NCBI RefSeq assembly: GCF_900143625.1
Contig: NZ_FRFF01000124.1
Span: forward strand, 1-64,000
Length of the DNA stretch: 64,000 bases
Reading direction: 5' to 3'
DNA from: Nocardiopsis sp. JB363
GTDB lineage: Bacteria > Actinomycetota > Actinomycetes > Streptosporangiales > Streptosporangiaceae
The notes beneath the pieces are model-generated. The model was not told the origin of the DNA, searched no databases, and worked only from the letters and a program-made list of their open reading frames with translations. The stretch's first letter is position 1. Each line of letters starts with the position of its first letter. Of this stretch, positions 46,401 to 54,964 are shown piece after piece. The position numbers and the translations under genes are program-made.

Positions 46401-47112
46401 CATCATCGACGAGTACATCAGCGCGGGTGAGCAGAAGTGGGGCCAGCGCTCCAGCGTCACCATGCTGCTGCCACACGGCTACGAGGGTCAGGGCCCGGAC
46501 CACTCCTCGGCCCGCATCGAGCGGTTCCTCCAGTCGTGCGCGCAGGAGAACATGACCGTCGCGATGCCGAGCACCCCGGCGAGCTACTTCCACCTGCTGC
46601 GTTGGCAGGCCAAGTCGCCGTTGGAGCGCCCGCTCGTGGTGGCCACGCCCAAGTCGCTGCTGCGTCTGAAGTCCGCGACCTCGGCCGCCGAGGACTTCAC
46701 GTCGGGCTCCTTCCAGCCGCTGATCGGGGACGACTCGATCGCGCCGGAGAAGGTCCGTCGTGTGGTTATCTGCTCGGGCAAGATCTACTACGACCTGGAC
46801 GCGGCTCGTCGCAAGAGCGGGGACAAGCACACCGCGATCATCCGCGCGGAGCGGCTGTACCCGCTGCCGATCGAGGAGATCCGCGAGCAGCTCAAGGCCT
46901 ACCCGAACTCGGGCGAGGTCCTGTGGGTCCAGGAGGAGCCGGCGAACATGGGTCCGTGGCCCTTCGTCGCGCTGGTCTTCTCCGAGCAGCTGGACCGTCC
47001 GTTCACCCGGATCTCGCGTCCGGCCTCCTCCGCGCCCGCGGCCGGTTCGGCCAAGCGCCACGAGGCCGAGCAGCGTGCCCTGGTGGACACGGTGTTCCCG
47101 CCCGCCGAGTAG
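43483..47112 (+). CDS. kgd: Multifunctional 2-oxoglutarate dehydrogenase/decarboxylase (E1-E2 fusion)
   Basis: A 1209-residue actinobacterial Kgd/OdhA-type enzyme: the E1 (ThDP) component of 2-oxoglutarate dehydrogenase fused behind an E2-like acyltransferase domain. The N-terminal [19 protein letters not shown] helix is followed by an Ala/Lys-rich linker (about 50-90), the E2 domain (about 100-340) and the E1 part (about 350-1209; [32 protein letters not shown]). The acyltransferase site reads [12 protein letters not shown] (H306), with Gln where classic E2 enzymes have Asp, as in mycobacterial Kgd. GTG 43483 is used; the ribosome site is weak. It is followed by a DUF6104 gene and a terminator. 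Confidence 0.96.
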   Translation: MSSEASQPLTDFGPNEWLVEELYQKYLTDPNSVDKAWWNFFADYKPADSAGGKGGATATAKAQTEKAPSAPAPKKKAAPASAPKNNDDGLQVKEERLRGAAARTATNMDSSLTLPTATSVRAVPVKLLFDNRIVINNHLRRSRGGKISFTHLIGYAMVKALESMPEMNHSYTEVNGKPGVAKPEHVNFGLAIDLPKPDGSRQLVVPSIKKSDEMGFDEFWSGYEDLVRKARNNKLGVPDFQGTTISLTNPGGIGTVHSVPRLMPGQGTILAVGAMEYPAEFQGASQDTLSELGISKVMTITSTYDHRVIQGAQSGEFLRRIHQLLLGEDGFYDEIFNALRIPYEPVRWVQDIHVNPATQLDKTTRVQELIHAYRVRGHLMADTNPLTHEQRKHPDLDVLEHGLTLWDLDREFPTGGFGGKQVMKLRDVLGVLRDTYCRTVGIEYMHIQSPEEREWIQSHVEREHEKLDRDEQLHILHRLNSAEAFETFLQTKYVGQKRFSLEGGESLIPLLDGVISKAAKAELDEAVVGMAHRGRLNVLANICGKSYGQIFGEFEGNLDPRSAHGSGDVKYHLGTEGVFETREGDKIQITLAANPSHLETVNPVAEGIVRAKQDVLDKGPHGFTVLPILIHGDAAFAGQGVVAETLNLSQLRGYRTGGTVHVIVNNQVGFTTSPSDSRSSVYATDVARMVQAPIFHVNGDDPEAVVRVANLAFAYRQAFNKDVVIDLVCYRRRGHNEGDNPAFTQPLMYDVIDAKRSTRKLFTESLIGRGDITVEEAESALRDYQSELERAFTETREVEKKPIEPGSVVKPEVFTESRLDHSKVETAISSETVKRVIDTQVNLPDGFTPHPRLAPQLTRRATMVENDVIDWATGELLAFGSLLLDDHPVRLVGQDTRRGTFGQRHATLMDRDTGETHTPLKSFDNGTTKFLAYDSLLSEYAALGFEYGYSLTRPDSLVMWEAQFGDFVNGAQTIIDEYISAGEQKWGQRSSVTMLLPHGYEGQGPDHSSARIERFLQSCAQENMTVAMPSTPASYFHLLRWQAKSPLERPLVVATPKSLLRLKSATSAAEDFTSGSFQPLIGDDSIAPEKVRRVVICSGKIYYDLDAARRKSGDKHTAIIRAERLYPLPIEEIREQLKAYPNSGEVLWVQEEPANMGPWPFVALVFSEQLDRPFTRISRPASSAPAAGSAKRHEAEQRALVDTVFPPAE

Positions 47113-47126
47113 CGACGGAAGATCCG

Positions 47127-47306
47127 ATGTACTTCACCGATCGCGGAATCGAGGAGTTGGAGAACCGCCGTGGCGAGGAGGAGGTCAGCTTCGCCTGGCT
47201 CGCCGAGCAGCTGCGGGTGTTCACCGACATCAACCCCGAGTTCGAGACGCCCGTCGAACGGCTGGCCACCTGGTTGGCCCGGATGGACGATGAGGACGAA
47301 GAGTAG
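47127..47306 (+). CDS. DUF6104 small protein
   Basis: A 59-residue acidic protein, MYFTDRGIEELENRRGEEEV at its start and an Asp/Glu-rich tail. It matches the short actinomycete family I know as DUF6104, commonly found right after kgd. It lies 14 bp after the kgd stop with GACGGAAG as ribosome site, so it shares the kgd mRNA. Function unknown; a role with the dehydrogenase complex is a guess from context. Confidence 0.85.
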   Translation: MYFTDRGIEELENRRGEEEVSFAWLAEQLRVFTDINPEFETPVERLATWLARMDDEDEE

Positions 47307-47342
47307 TAACACCGCGTCGCGCTGAGCGCGCGGTGCGCCGGC

Positions 47343-47378
47343 CGAGGGGCCCGGGTCCACGTGGACCCGGGCCCCTCG
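47343..47378 (+). terminator. Terminator of the kgd operon, a 36-bp perfect palindrome
   Basis: Positions 47343-47360 are exactly complementary to 47361-47378, giving 18-bp arms with no spacer; in RNA the central bases form the loop. No T-run follows. The core is GGGGCCCGGGTCCACG with its mirror. Confidence 0.8.
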
Positions 47379-47446
47379 TGCGTGTCCGGGGTCGTGGCCG
47401 GCCTCGGGGTCTCCCCCGAGGATCCCCCGATTCGACCCCGAAATCC

Positions 47447-47487
47447 GCGACATATCTTGAGTTCGCCGCAGACGCGATATATCGTGA
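47447..47487. promoter_or_regulatory. PadR-type operator pair before the DUF4097 gene
   Basis: GCGACATATCTTGA (47447-47460) and GCGATATATCGTGA (47474-47487), 12/14 identical and 27 bp apart. The second contains the palindrome CGATATATCG. It is upstream of a DUF4097-padR operon, so PadR is the likely binder. Confidence 0.65.
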
Positions 47488-47517
47488 AGGCATCGAGAGC
47501 GAGCGGAAGGGTTCACG

Positions 47518-48369
47518 ATGGCAAGTTGGACCATCGACAGTCCGATGACGCACACCTTGGACGGCATTGTCGCCCTCAAGGTGCGGATCGTCGGCGGACA
47601 GGTCAACATCATTCCCACCGACGACCCGGTGACCTTCGAGATCAGCGACATCGAAGGCGAGCCCCTGGAGGTCACTCAGGAGGCCGGGATCCTCACCATC
47701 CACTATCGGGACCTGACCGGTCAGGGATTCCTCGACCGGCTCAAGCCCCTCCAGCTGACCGCCTACAAGAACATGCGCTCCCGCCGGGCCACCGTGAACC
47801 TGAGGGTCCCCCGGGACTGTCCGGTCGAGGTGACCACGGCCACCGCGCCCGTGGTGGCGGCCGGGCTCACCGCCCGCACCAGGATCAGGACCGCCACCGG
47901 CGAGGTCACCCTGGACGAGGTCTCGGGCGAGACCGACCTGAACACCGCCGACGGCAGCGCCTCGGTGCGCGGACCGGGCGGCACCCTGGGCTTCAACAGC
48001 GCCACCGGACAACTCGCCGTGGCCGGTGGCCGCCTGTCGGAGCTGCGGGCCAAGACCGTCTCCGGTTCGGTCCTGGTGGACACGGACCTGTCGGCCTCGG
48101 CCCGTGTCCGGGTGACCACCGTGTCCGGTGAGGTGGCCCTGCGGGTGCCCGCGGAGAGCTCCGCCAAGGTCGAGCTGCGCGCCGTGACCGGCGGGCTGGA
48201 CTCCGACTTCGGGTTGGACCGCAACAACGCCCCGGCCCGCAACACCCTGAGCGGCAAGATCGGCATGGGCGTGGAACCCGCCTCCATCAGTGTCAACAGC
48301 GTGTCCGGCCGGACGGCGCTGCTGCGCCGTGCGCCCGAGGTTCCGGCCGCGATCCCTGAGGGGGCCTGA
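47518..48369 (+). CDS. DUF4097 beta-strand repeat protein
   Basis: A 283-residue protein dominated by repeated short strands (RIRTATGEVTLDEVSGETDL, LRAKTVSGSVLVDTDL, VRVTTVSGEVALRVPAES), the DUF4097/YvlB-like beta-solenoid fold. There is no signal peptide or membrane helix, so it is cytoplasmic. Ribosome site GGAAGGG precedes ATG 47518. Its stop overlaps the PadR start (TGATG). Co-transcription with a PadR regulator is typical; function unknown. Confidence 0.88.
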   Translation: MASWTIDSPMTHTLDGIVALKVRIVGGQVNIIPTDDPVTFEISDIEGEPLEVTQEAGILTIHYRDLTGQGFLDRLKPLQLTAYKNMRSRRATVNLRVPRDCPVEVTTATAPVVAAGLTARTRIRTATGEVTLDEVSGETDLNTADGSASVRGPGGTLGFNSATGQLAVAGGRLSELRAKTVSGSVLVDTDLSASARVRVTTVSGEVALRVPAESSAKVELRAVTGGLDSDFGLDRNNAPARNTLSGKIGMGVEPASISVNSVSGRTALLRRAPEVPAAIPEGA

Positions 48370-49337
48370 TGAGCACCATCTTCGGCCACGGCAGACTGCG
48401 CCTGTACCTGCTCAAAATGCTCGACGAGAGCCCACGCCACGGCTACGAGATCATCAGCCTGCTGCGCGACCGCTTCCTGGGCGTCTACTCGCCCTCCCCC
48501 GGCACCATCTACCCCCGGCTCGCCCGGCTGGAGGAAGAGGGGCTGGTCACCCACACCGAGGAGGGTGGCCGCAAGGTGTACAGCCTCACCGACAAGGGAC
48601 GTGAGGAGCTGCGCGCCCGCGAGAGCGACCTGGACGACCTGGAGCGGGAGATCACCGACTCGGTGCGCGACATCGCCCGGGCGGTCAAGCAGGACGTGCG
48701 CGCCACCATCAGCTCCCTGCGCGACGAGCTGAAGTTCACCGCGGGCGGGGCCCGCCGTGAGGGGACCGAGCGCGCCGAAAGGGGCGAGGCCTCCGAGGGC
48801 GACGAGGAGGACCGGAGCCGCCGTGAGAAGGACCGTGCCCGGGACTGCGGGGACAGCGGCGTCTGGGCCCGTGAGTGGGAGCGGTTCGCCCAGGGCTTCG
48901 GCTCGTTCGGTGCCGCTTGGGGCCGCACCGATTCCGAGCCCCGAGGCGAAAGCACGGGCGAGGGCGAGGGCACCGACGAGAAGACCCGGCGCGAAGAAGC
49001 CGGGCGCGAGGGGCCCGAGTTCGAACAGGCCCTGAAGGACTTCTCGGTTCGCGTGCGCGACATGGTCCGGGGCGCCGGTCAGGTCGGCGGGTCCGCCGCC
49101 CACGACCTGCGCCGCATCCTCGACGACACGGTCGAGGTGATCCGTCGCGACATGGGCCGGTGGGGGCCGGCCGATAGGGAACGCGGCGGAGCCGAACCGG
49201 CCGCGGACGAGGGCGACAAGGGCACCGAGCCCGAGGACGAGGGTTCCACCGAGGAACCGAAGGCCCGACCGATGCCGCCCACGGGCGACGACCCCTGGTC
49301 CACCGCCACCGGCGAGGACCGGGAACCGCGCGGCTGA
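48369..49337 (+). CDS. PadR-family regulator with long charged C-terminal tail
   Basis: A 322-residue protein. The N-terminal 75 residues are a PadR winged helix (LRLYLLKMLDESPRHGYEII, SPGTIYPRLARLEEEGLVTH). The usual PadR is about 110-200 residues; here a highly charged, low-complexity region (about 125-220, rich in Glu/Arg/Gly) and a further acidic Pro-rich tail follow. A helical segment between (about 215-265) could dimerise. It is translationally coupled to the DUF4097 gene. Confidence 0.88.
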   Translation: MSTIFGHGRLRLYLLKMLDESPRHGYEIISLLRDRFLGVYSPSPGTIYPRLARLEEEGLVTHTEEGGRKVYSLTDKGREELRARESDLDDLEREITDSVRDIARAVKQDVRATISSLRDELKFTAGGARREGTERAERGEASEGDEEDRSRREKDRARDCGDSGVWAREWERFAQGFGSFGAAWGRTDSEPRGESTGEGEGTDEKTRREEAGREGPEFEQALKDFSVRVRDMVRGAGQVGGSAAHDLRRILDDTVEVIRRDMGRWGPADRERGGAEPAADEGDKGTEPEDEGSTEEPKARPMPPTGDDPWSTATGEDREPRG

Positions 49338-49351
49338 TTTCGCGCCCATAA

Positions 49352-49393
49352 GGGGCCCGGGAGACCACACGGGGGCGTGGTCTCCCGGGTCCC
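49352..49393 (+). terminator. Terminator after padR
   Basis: A 13-bp perfect stem (49356-49368 with 49377-49389) extended by four more pairs including one G-U (49352-49355 with 49390-49393), 8-nt loop; no T-run. Confidence 0.75.
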
Positions 49394-49426
49394 TCGTCTC
49401 ACCATCCGACCTAGAAGGAAGAACCG

Positions 49427-49606
49427 GTGTTGGTCCCGTACACGATCGAGCAGGACGAGGGCGGGGTGTGGTGCGCTCACGCGCGCCTGTCTTCGGGGGC
49501 GACCGCGCGTGGGGAGGGGGACACCCCCGACGCCGCCCTGGCCGACCTGCGCCGGGCGTTCGATCTCCTGAAGGAGGAGTTCGGCTCGTCCGTGGAGTTG
49601 ATGTGA
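49427..49606 (+). CDS. Orphan HicB-like small protein
   Basis: A 59-residue protein starting at GTG 49427 after AAGGAAG. It begins VLVPYTIEQDEGGVWCAHAR and ends with the helix TPDAALADLRRAFDLLKEEF, the beta-strand/strand/helix layout of the HicB-like fold (partial RNase-H-like domain of HicB antitoxins). There is no HicA toxin beside it and no C-terminal DNA-binding segment. It lies between the padR terminator and a convergent hydrolase gene. Confidence 0.72.
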   Translation: MLVPYTIEQDEGGVWCAHARLSSGATARGEGDTPDAALADLRRAFDLLKEEFGSSVELM

Positions 49607-49627
49607 TGCTCCCGGCGTCGCACGAGG

Positions 49628-51166
49628 TCAGAGCGCGGCCAGGCCCACCAGGAGCGCCAGACCGACGAAGGCCATGAGGCCGGTCGGTATCCATCTGAGC
49701 CAGGACAGGTCACCTCTGGTGGCGGGCAGGTCCGACCATCGGCGGGCCCCGACCACGGCCGCGGCCACGGTCGAGAACACCCCGACCGCCCACACCCACG
49801 GGGAGACCAGGTGCCAGAAACCGGCGAGGTGGACGTACCAGAGCAGCGCGACCGTGAGCGTCCCATAGGCGACCAGACCGGCCCGGTCCGTGGGACGGCG
49901 CAGCGTACTCCAGGGGCGACGCCGGGCGGCGAAGCCGAGGAACAGGACCCCCGGTAGCAGTGCCAGGACCACGGTCGCGGTGGCGTACAACCGCTCCCCC
50001 GCCACGTTGTCCGGGCTGGGTTCATCGATCCCGAGCAGACGGATGCCGATGTCCTCGCTGTACCGGTGCGTGTTCGACAGGACCACGGCGCCACGGTCCC
50101 CGGAGTAGCCGATCCAGGCGGTGTGGCCATTGGTGGTGGCGTTCCCACCGTGCGCGGTGATCCGCCGGCCACCGAGGATCTCCACGTACCAGCCCAGTCC
50201 CTGTTCGCGGCGGGCGACGTCGCCCGCCGCCACGGGTTCGGCCGCGCCGGCTCCGGGCGCGGAGCCGTCCATCATCGCCGCGAGGAGCAGGCCGAGGTCG
50301 CTCGCCGTCGTGGTCACTCCGCCCGAGGGCCCGGACGCGACCGTACGGTCCAGGTCGATGGCCCGGCCCCGGTCCGCGTCGTGCACGACGGGGTCGGCCC
50401 CGCCCTGGTCGGACCACACGCGGGTGTGCTCCATGCCCAGCGGCTCCAGGAGGCGTTCGCGGACCAGGTCGGCGTAGTCGACCCCGGCTCCGGCCGCCAG
50501 CGCGTGCCCGAGCAGGCCGAAGCCGGTGTTGGAGTAGACGTTGGCCCCTCGTAGTTCGGGGTCGACACGAGCCTGTGCGGCCACCTCTCCAAGGAAGTCG
50601 TCGACCGATTCCGTGGGGTCGGGGTGGCGTTTGGCGACGAACTGCCAGAGGGTCTGGGGCAGGGTCGTCTCCTCCCGGGACAGTCCCGAGGTGTGGGTGG
50701 CCAGTTCCTCGACGGTGAGGTCGGCGATGGCGGGATCGGCGGGGTCCAATTCCGGCAGCAGTTCACCCACCCTTGTGTCCAGAGCGAGCTCGCCCCGATC
50801 GACCATGTCGGCGAGCAGCATCCCGGGCAGCACCTTGGCCACCGACGCGGACCCGAAGGGGGTGTCCTCGTCCACCCGCTCTCCCTCGTCGCCGACCGAG
50901 CCGAGGCCCGCCGAGCGGACGCGGTACCCGCCCTCGGGATCGGGCTCGACGAGGGCCACGGACAGTCCGTGGTAGCCGGTGGTGTCGCCGATCCCCTCCC
51001 GTACCGACGCCGCGACCCCGTGGTCGCCCTCGACCCGGTCGTCGAGTTCGTAGGGCCTCGGGATCAGGGTCACCACTCCGACGGCGGTTACCACGACGGC
51101 CAGGGCCATCGCGATCCGTCCACCGGTTCCTCGGGTCTCGTGCGCGGTCGGGGAGGTCGGTTCCAT
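49628..51166 (-). CDS. Membrane-bound serine hydrolase (class C beta-lactamase/PBP-like)
   Basis: A 512-residue protein of the beta-lactamase/transpeptidase-like serine hydrolase family. An N-terminal membrane segment (about residues 20-40) is followed by the catalytic domain (about 55-385) with SxxK in GSASVAKVL, YxN in VYSNTGFG and the KTG-equivalent HGG in ITAHGGNAT. Then come about four C-terminal membrane helices. Such proteins are peptidases or esterases; true antibiotic hydrolysis is not implied. ATG 51166 is preferred over 51244. Confidence 0.87.
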   Translation of the reverse strand: MEPTSPTAHETRGTGGRIAMALAVVVTAVGVVTLIPRPYELDDRVEGDHGVAASVREGIGDTTGYHGLSVALVEPDPEGGYRVRSAGLGSVGDEGERVDEDTPFGSASVAKVLPGMLLADMVDRGELALDTRVGELLPELDPADPAIADLTVEELATHTSGLSREETTLPQTLWQFVAKRHPDPTESVDDFLGEVAAQARVDPELRGANVYSNTGFGLLGHALAAGAGVDYADLVRERLLEPLGMEHTRVWSDQGGADPVVHDADRGRAIDLDRTVASGPSGGVTTTASDLGLLLAAMMDGSAPGAGAAEPVAAGDVARREQGLGWYVEILGGRRITAHGGNATTNGHTAWIGYSGDRGAVVLSNTHRYSEDIGIRLLGIDEPSPDNVAGERLYATATVVLALLPGVLFLGFAARRRPWSTLRRPTDRAGLVAYGTLTVALLWYVHLAGFWHLVSPWVWAVGVFSTVAAAVVGARRWSDLPATRGDLSWLRWIPTGLMAFVGLALLVGLAAL

Positions 51167-51322
51167 GAGGGGCGTCCCAGGGGGTTGAGGCCGTTCGAAC
51201 GGCGTGATTCCAACCCTGGAAAACCTACGAGTGCACCTCATCACGGCGCACTACGCCCGTCCCCCGAACCCGCGTACGCGTTCTCCCACCATCGATGGTG
51301 GCCCCGGCCCCACCCCGGCACG

Positions 51323-51361
51323 AAAAGGGGCCCGCGCGATCGTGTCGATCACGCGGGCCCC
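51323..51361 (-). terminator. Intrinsic terminator of the malic enzyme gene
   Basis: GGGGCCCGCG (51327-51336) pairs with 51352-51361, with further inner pairing; reading leftward it is followed by TTTT (AAAA at 51323-51326 on the plus strand). It lies 11 bp after the gene's stop. Confidence 0.85.
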
Positions 51362-51371
51362 GGAGTCGAAC

Positions 51372-52565
51372 CTAACGGCGGGCGACGCCGTCCTCGCGGG
51401 CCTGAGCGGCGACCGCGGCGGAGACCGCCGGGACCACGCGCTCGTCGAACGTGCTCGGGATGACGTAGTCGGCGCTCAGGTCGTCACCGACCAGGTCGGC
51501 GATGGCCTTGGCGGCGGCCAGCTTCATGTTCTCGGTGATGTCGGAGGCCTGGACATCGAGGGCACCCCGGAACACGCCCGGGAAGGCCAAGACGTTGTTG
51601 ATCTGGTTCGGGAAGTCGCTGCGCCCGGTGGCGACGACGCTCGCGTACTTGCGGGCGACGTTCGGGTGGACCTCCGGGTTGGGGTTGGCCATGGCGAAGA
51701 TGATGGCGTCCTCGGCCATGGTGGACACGACCTCCTCGGGGACCTCACCAGCGGACAGGCCGACGAACACGTCGGCGCCCTCCAACGCGCTCTCGATGGA
51801 GCCCTTCAGGCCGGCCTTGTTGCTGATGCCGGCCAGTTCCCGCTTGACCGGGGTCAGACCCTCCCGGCCCTCGTAGATCATGCCCTTGGAGTCGGCGACG
51901 GCGATGTCGCCGATGCCTCCGTCGACGAGCATCTTGGTGACGGCGACGCCGGCGGCACCCGCACCGGAGACCACGACCCGCAGGTCGGCCAGGGTCCGCC
52001 CGGTGAGGCGGGCCGCGTTGCGCAGCGCGGCGAAGGCCACGATGGCGGTGCCGTGCTGGTCGTCGTGGAAGACCGGGATGTTCAGGCGCTCACGCAGCTT
52101 CTTCTCGATCTCGAAGCAGCGCGGAGCGGCGATGTCCTCCAGGTTGATGCCGCCGAAGGAGGGCGACATCCGCACGACCGTCTCGACGATCTCGTCGACC
52201 TCGTTGCAGTTGAGGGCGATCGGCACGGAGTCGACGTCGCCGAACTGCTTGAACAGCAGCGACTTGCCCTCCATGACGGGCAGGGAGGCCTCCGGCCCGA
52301 TGTTGCCCAGGCCCAGGACGGCGGTGCCATCGGTGACGACGGCGACCAGGTTGCTCTTCCAGGTGTAGGTCTCGACCAGCTCGGCGTTCTCGGCGATCGC
52401 GTCGCAGACACGGGCGACACCCGGCGTGTAGGCCAGGGAGAGAGCCGCGTGATCGGTGACGTCCACGGAGGAGGTGACGTGAAGCTTGCCACCACGGTGC
52501 AGGGCGAAGGCCGGATCCTTGTCCAGCTCGGACGTGTCCTGGGTACGCGAAGTAAAGGTGGTCAC
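51372..52565 (-). CDS. maeB: NAD(P)-dependent malic enzyme
   Basis: A 397-residue malic enzyme of the short bacterial type (decarboxylating malate to pyruvate). Landmarks are SLAYTPGVARVC, TDGTAVLGLGNIGP, VFHDDQHGTAIV with the metal-binding Asp residues, and the dinucleotide fold VVVSGAGAAGVAV. It lacks the phosphotransacetylase-like C-terminal domain found in larger MaeB proteins. It links the TCA cycle (kgd nearby) to pyruvate and redox supply. GTG 52565 is the start used. Confidence 0.93.
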   Translation of the reverse strand: MTTFTSRTQDTSELDKDPAFALHRGGKLHVTSSVDVTDHAALSLAYTPGVARVCDAIAENAELVETYTWKSNLVAVVTDGTAVLGLGNIGPEASLPVMEGKSLLFKQFGDVDSVPIALNCNEVDEIVETVVRMSPSFGGINLEDIAAPRCFEIEKKLRERLNIPVFHDDQHGTAIVAFAALRNAARLTGRTLADLRVVVSGAGAAGVAVTKMLVDGGIGDIAVADSKGMIYEGREGLTPVKRELAGISNKAGLKGSIESALEGADVFVGLSAGEVPEEVVSTMAEDAIIFAMANPNPEVHPNVARKYASVVATGRSDFPNQINNVLAFPGVFRGALDVQASDITENMKLAAAKAIADLVGDDLSADYVIPSTFDERVVPAVSAAVAAQAREDGVARR

Positions 52566-52942
52566 TGCTCAAACCCCTCGGTCTGCTTCTACGTCCGCGT
52601 CGGCCATGACGAGGACGATGGTCGACGGAGCGCGCGCGAAGACGTAAGGGTGCTAGGGGAACCCTCCGGCGCCGATCGGCCATGACCGGTGGTGTCGCCG
52701 GAAGGGACAGTCTTCGCCGGGCTCGTATACGAGCACAGCGCGTCCGCATCTCACGGGGATGACCCGTTACGCAATCCTCTCACAACGGTGACCGCGGGAA
52801 AATCGCGGGGCGTCACGATGGAGCGTTACCGACTTAAAGCACTATGCAGCATAATGTCCCTAATGTCGTTCCAGGTCGGCGGCGTGGACCCGCGAACCCG
52901 CCTCCGAACAGGCACTATCCGTGCCCTAGAAGGAGACCTCAC
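52566..52942. other. 377-bp divergent intergenic region, maeB/amino acid ABC transporter
   Basis: No gene. Just before the transporter genes are two direct TAATGTC repeats 9 bp apart (52852-52858, 52861-52867), in an AT-richer stretch near 52830-52870 that should hold the transporter promoter. Confidence 0.5.
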
Positions 52943-53857
52943 ATGCCTCTGCGCAAGAAGCCCCTCCCCTACTTCACCGCGCTCGCCGCAGTGGGTGTCC
53001 TGACCCTTTCCGCGTGTGGCAGCGGTGACAGCGCCGAGGACGACGCCGCCGCCCCCGAGGCACCGGAGGTCTCCGTCGACGAGGAACTCGCCGCGATGGT
53101 CCCCGAGGACATCCGCGAGGCCGGCGTCATCAGCATCGGCGTCGAGGCCGAATACGCGCCCGGTGAGTACCTGGACGATGACGGTGAGACCGTCCTCGGC
53201 TTCAACGTGGACCTGGTCACGGCCGCCCTGAACAAGCTCGGCCTCGAAGCCGAGTGGGTCCCCGCCAACTTCGACTCCATCATCATCGGCGTCGACAGCG
53301 GTAACTACGACCTCGGCGCCTCCTCCTTCACCATCACCGAGGAGCGCATGGAGGCCGTCAACATGGTGAGCTACTTCTCCTCCGGAACACAGTGGATCGC
53401 CCCGGCAGGGAACCCCGAAGAGGTCGACCCCGACAACGCCTGCGGCCTGCGTATCGCCGTGCAAACCGGCACCACGCACGACACCGACATCGAGGCTCGC
53501 AGCGACGCCTGTGTCGAGGCCGGTGAAGAGGCCATCACCATCGAGAAGTTCCAGAACCAGCCGCTGGCCACCTCCAGCGTGGTCTCCGGGCTCAACGACG
53601 CCTCCCTGGCCGACCTGCCCACCTCGCTGTTCGCCCTTCAGGAGACCGGCGACCAGCTCGAATTCATCGGTGACCAGTACTCCGCCGCGCCGTACGGAGT
53701 CATCACCCACCAGGAGGACACCGAGTTGGCCGACGCCCTGGCCGCCGGGTTCAACGCCATCATCGAGGACGACACCTACGGGGGCGTCCTGGAGGAATGG
53801 GAGATCGAGGTCGGCGCCATCGAGACCTCCGAGGTCAACCCCTCCGTCGACGAGTAG
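52943..53857 (+). CDS. Amino acid ABC transporter substrate-binding lipoprotein
   Basis: A 304-residue family-3 (SBP_bac_3) receptor. The lipoprotein signal ends LTLSAC (Cys about residue 25). The mature part has GVISIGVEAEYAPGEYLDDD, the family motif VLGFNVDLVTAALNKLGL, and the second lobe landmark GLRIAVQTGTTHDTDI. The ATG follows AGAAGGAGA. It delivers a polar amino acid to the permease/ATPase encoded next. Acidic residue richness is notable, but the ligand (Glu, Asp, Gln or other) cannot be read. Confidence 0.92.
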   Translation: MPLRKKPLPYFTALAAVGVLTLSACGSGDSAEDDAAAPEAPEVSVDEELAAMVPEDIREAGVISIGVEAEYAPGEYLDDDGETVLGFNVDLVTAALNKLGLEAEWVPANFDSIIIGVDSGNYDLGASSFTITEERMEAVNMVSYFSSGTQWIAPAGNPEEVDPDNACGLRIAVQTGTTHDTDIEARSDACVEAGEEAITIEKFQNQPLATSSVVSGLNDASLADLPTSLFALQETGDQLEFIGDQYSAAPYGVITHQEDTELADALAAGFNAIIEDDTYGGVLEEWEIEVGAIETSEVNPSVDE

Positions 53858-53885
53858 ACCCACCGGGTCCCACCGCGTCGCATCA

Positions 53886-53918
53886 CCGCACGCCGCGCTC
53901 ACCAGGGCCGGCGTGCGG
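53886..53918 (+). terminator. Intercistronic hairpin between receptor and permease genes
   Basis: CCGCACGCCG (53886-53895) pairs perfectly with 53909-53918; GTTTC follows at 53921. It probably reduces read-through or stabilises the receptor mRNA, giving more receptor than permease. Confidence 0.65.
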
Positions 53919-54004
53919 CCGTTTCATCCGGACGTGTCCGGGCGTCCGTTCCGGTCACCACGACCGCCCGTCCTGTTCGCCCGCCACTAGCGAAAGTCTG
54001 ATCC

Positions 54005-54964
54005 GTGACGTCACCGCATGCATCGGCGGACGGTCCGGGGTCGAAGGAACCGACCTCGGACCGACCGGCCGACCCGATCGCCGCAGTCCCCGTCCGCTAC
54101 CCGGAACGCTGGGTCGCCGCGGGGGTCGTGCTGGTCCTCGCCGCGATGTTCGTGAACATGCTGATCACGAACCCCGCGTTCAACTGGCCCTTCATGTTCG
54201 AGCACATGTTCTCGGACCCGGTCGTGAACGGTGTCTGGGTGACCCTCAGCGCCACGGTCCTGTCCATGATCATCGGCATCGTGTTGGGCGTCATCCTCGC
54301 GGTGATGCGCCTGTCCGGGAACCCGGTGCTGGTGTCGGTCGCCTGGCTGTACACCTGGTTCTTCCGTGGTGTGCCCCGACTGGTGTTGGCGGTGCTCTTC
54401 GGCAACATCGCCATCCTGTACGCCACGATCCAGATCGGGCTCCCGTTCGACAACTACTGGATGCCCATGCTGGGCCTGGAGGGTGACGCCCGCTTCTTCG
54501 AGATCGACGTCCGCACGCTCCTGAGCGGTTACATGGCCGGTCTGCTCGCTCTGGCACTGTCCGAGGGCGCCTACATGGCCGAGATCATCCGTGCGGGCCT
54601 TCAGTCGGTGAACAAGGGGCAATCCGAGGCCGCCCAGGCGCTCGGTATGAGCCGCGGCAAGATCATGCGGCGCATCACCCTGCCGCAGGCGATGCGCGTG
54701 GTCATTCCGCCCACGGGCAACGAGACCATCGCCATGCTCAAGGACACCGCGTTGTTGGCGTACGTGCCGGTGACCATCGAGCTCTTCTACCAGCTCCAGG
54801 CCATCGGCACCCGCACGTACCAGATCTTCCCGATGCTGGTGGCGGCCTGCCTTTGGTACCTGGCGATCACCAGCGTCCTCATGGTCGGCCAGTACTTCAT
54901 CGAGCGCAGGTTCAGCCGTAGTGAGCGCGGGGTCAAGGACCGCATCGTCGGAGGGAGGCACTGA
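54005..54964 (+). CDS. Amino acid ABC transporter permease
   Basis: A 319-residue inner-membrane protein of the His/Glu/Gln/Arg/opine permease group. A hydrophilic N-tail of about 30 residues precedes the core; the coupling EAA loop is [34 protein letters not shown] is the usual FRGTP-type motif. The GTG start at 54005 has only a weak ribosome site. The stop overlaps the ATPase start (TGATG). Confidence 0.93.
   Translation: MTSPHASADGPGSKEPTSDRPADPIAAVPVRYPERWVAAGVVLVLAAMFVNMLITNPAFNWPFMFEHMFSDPVVNGVWVTLSATVLSMIIGIVLGVILAVMRLSGNPVLVSVAWLYTWFFRGVPRLVLAVLFGNIAILYATIQIGLPFDNYWMPMLGLEGDARFFEIDVRTLLSGYMAGLLALALSEGAYMAEIIRAGLQSVNKGQSEAAQALGMSRGKIMRRITLPQAMRVVIPPTGNETIAMLKDTALLAYVPVTIELFYQLQAIGTRTYQIFPMLVAACLWYLAITSVLMVGQYFIERRFSRSERGVKDRIVGGRH

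Noticed and set aside
43228..47061. A 1277-residue leftward open frame opposite kgd
   Set aside because: Pure shadow of the unmistakable Kgd frame.
49427..49606. A hicA toxin gene beside the HicB-like protein
   Set aside because: I searched both sides for a small frame with the HicA dsRBD-like pattern and saw none; neighbours are a padR terminator and a convergent hydrolase gene.
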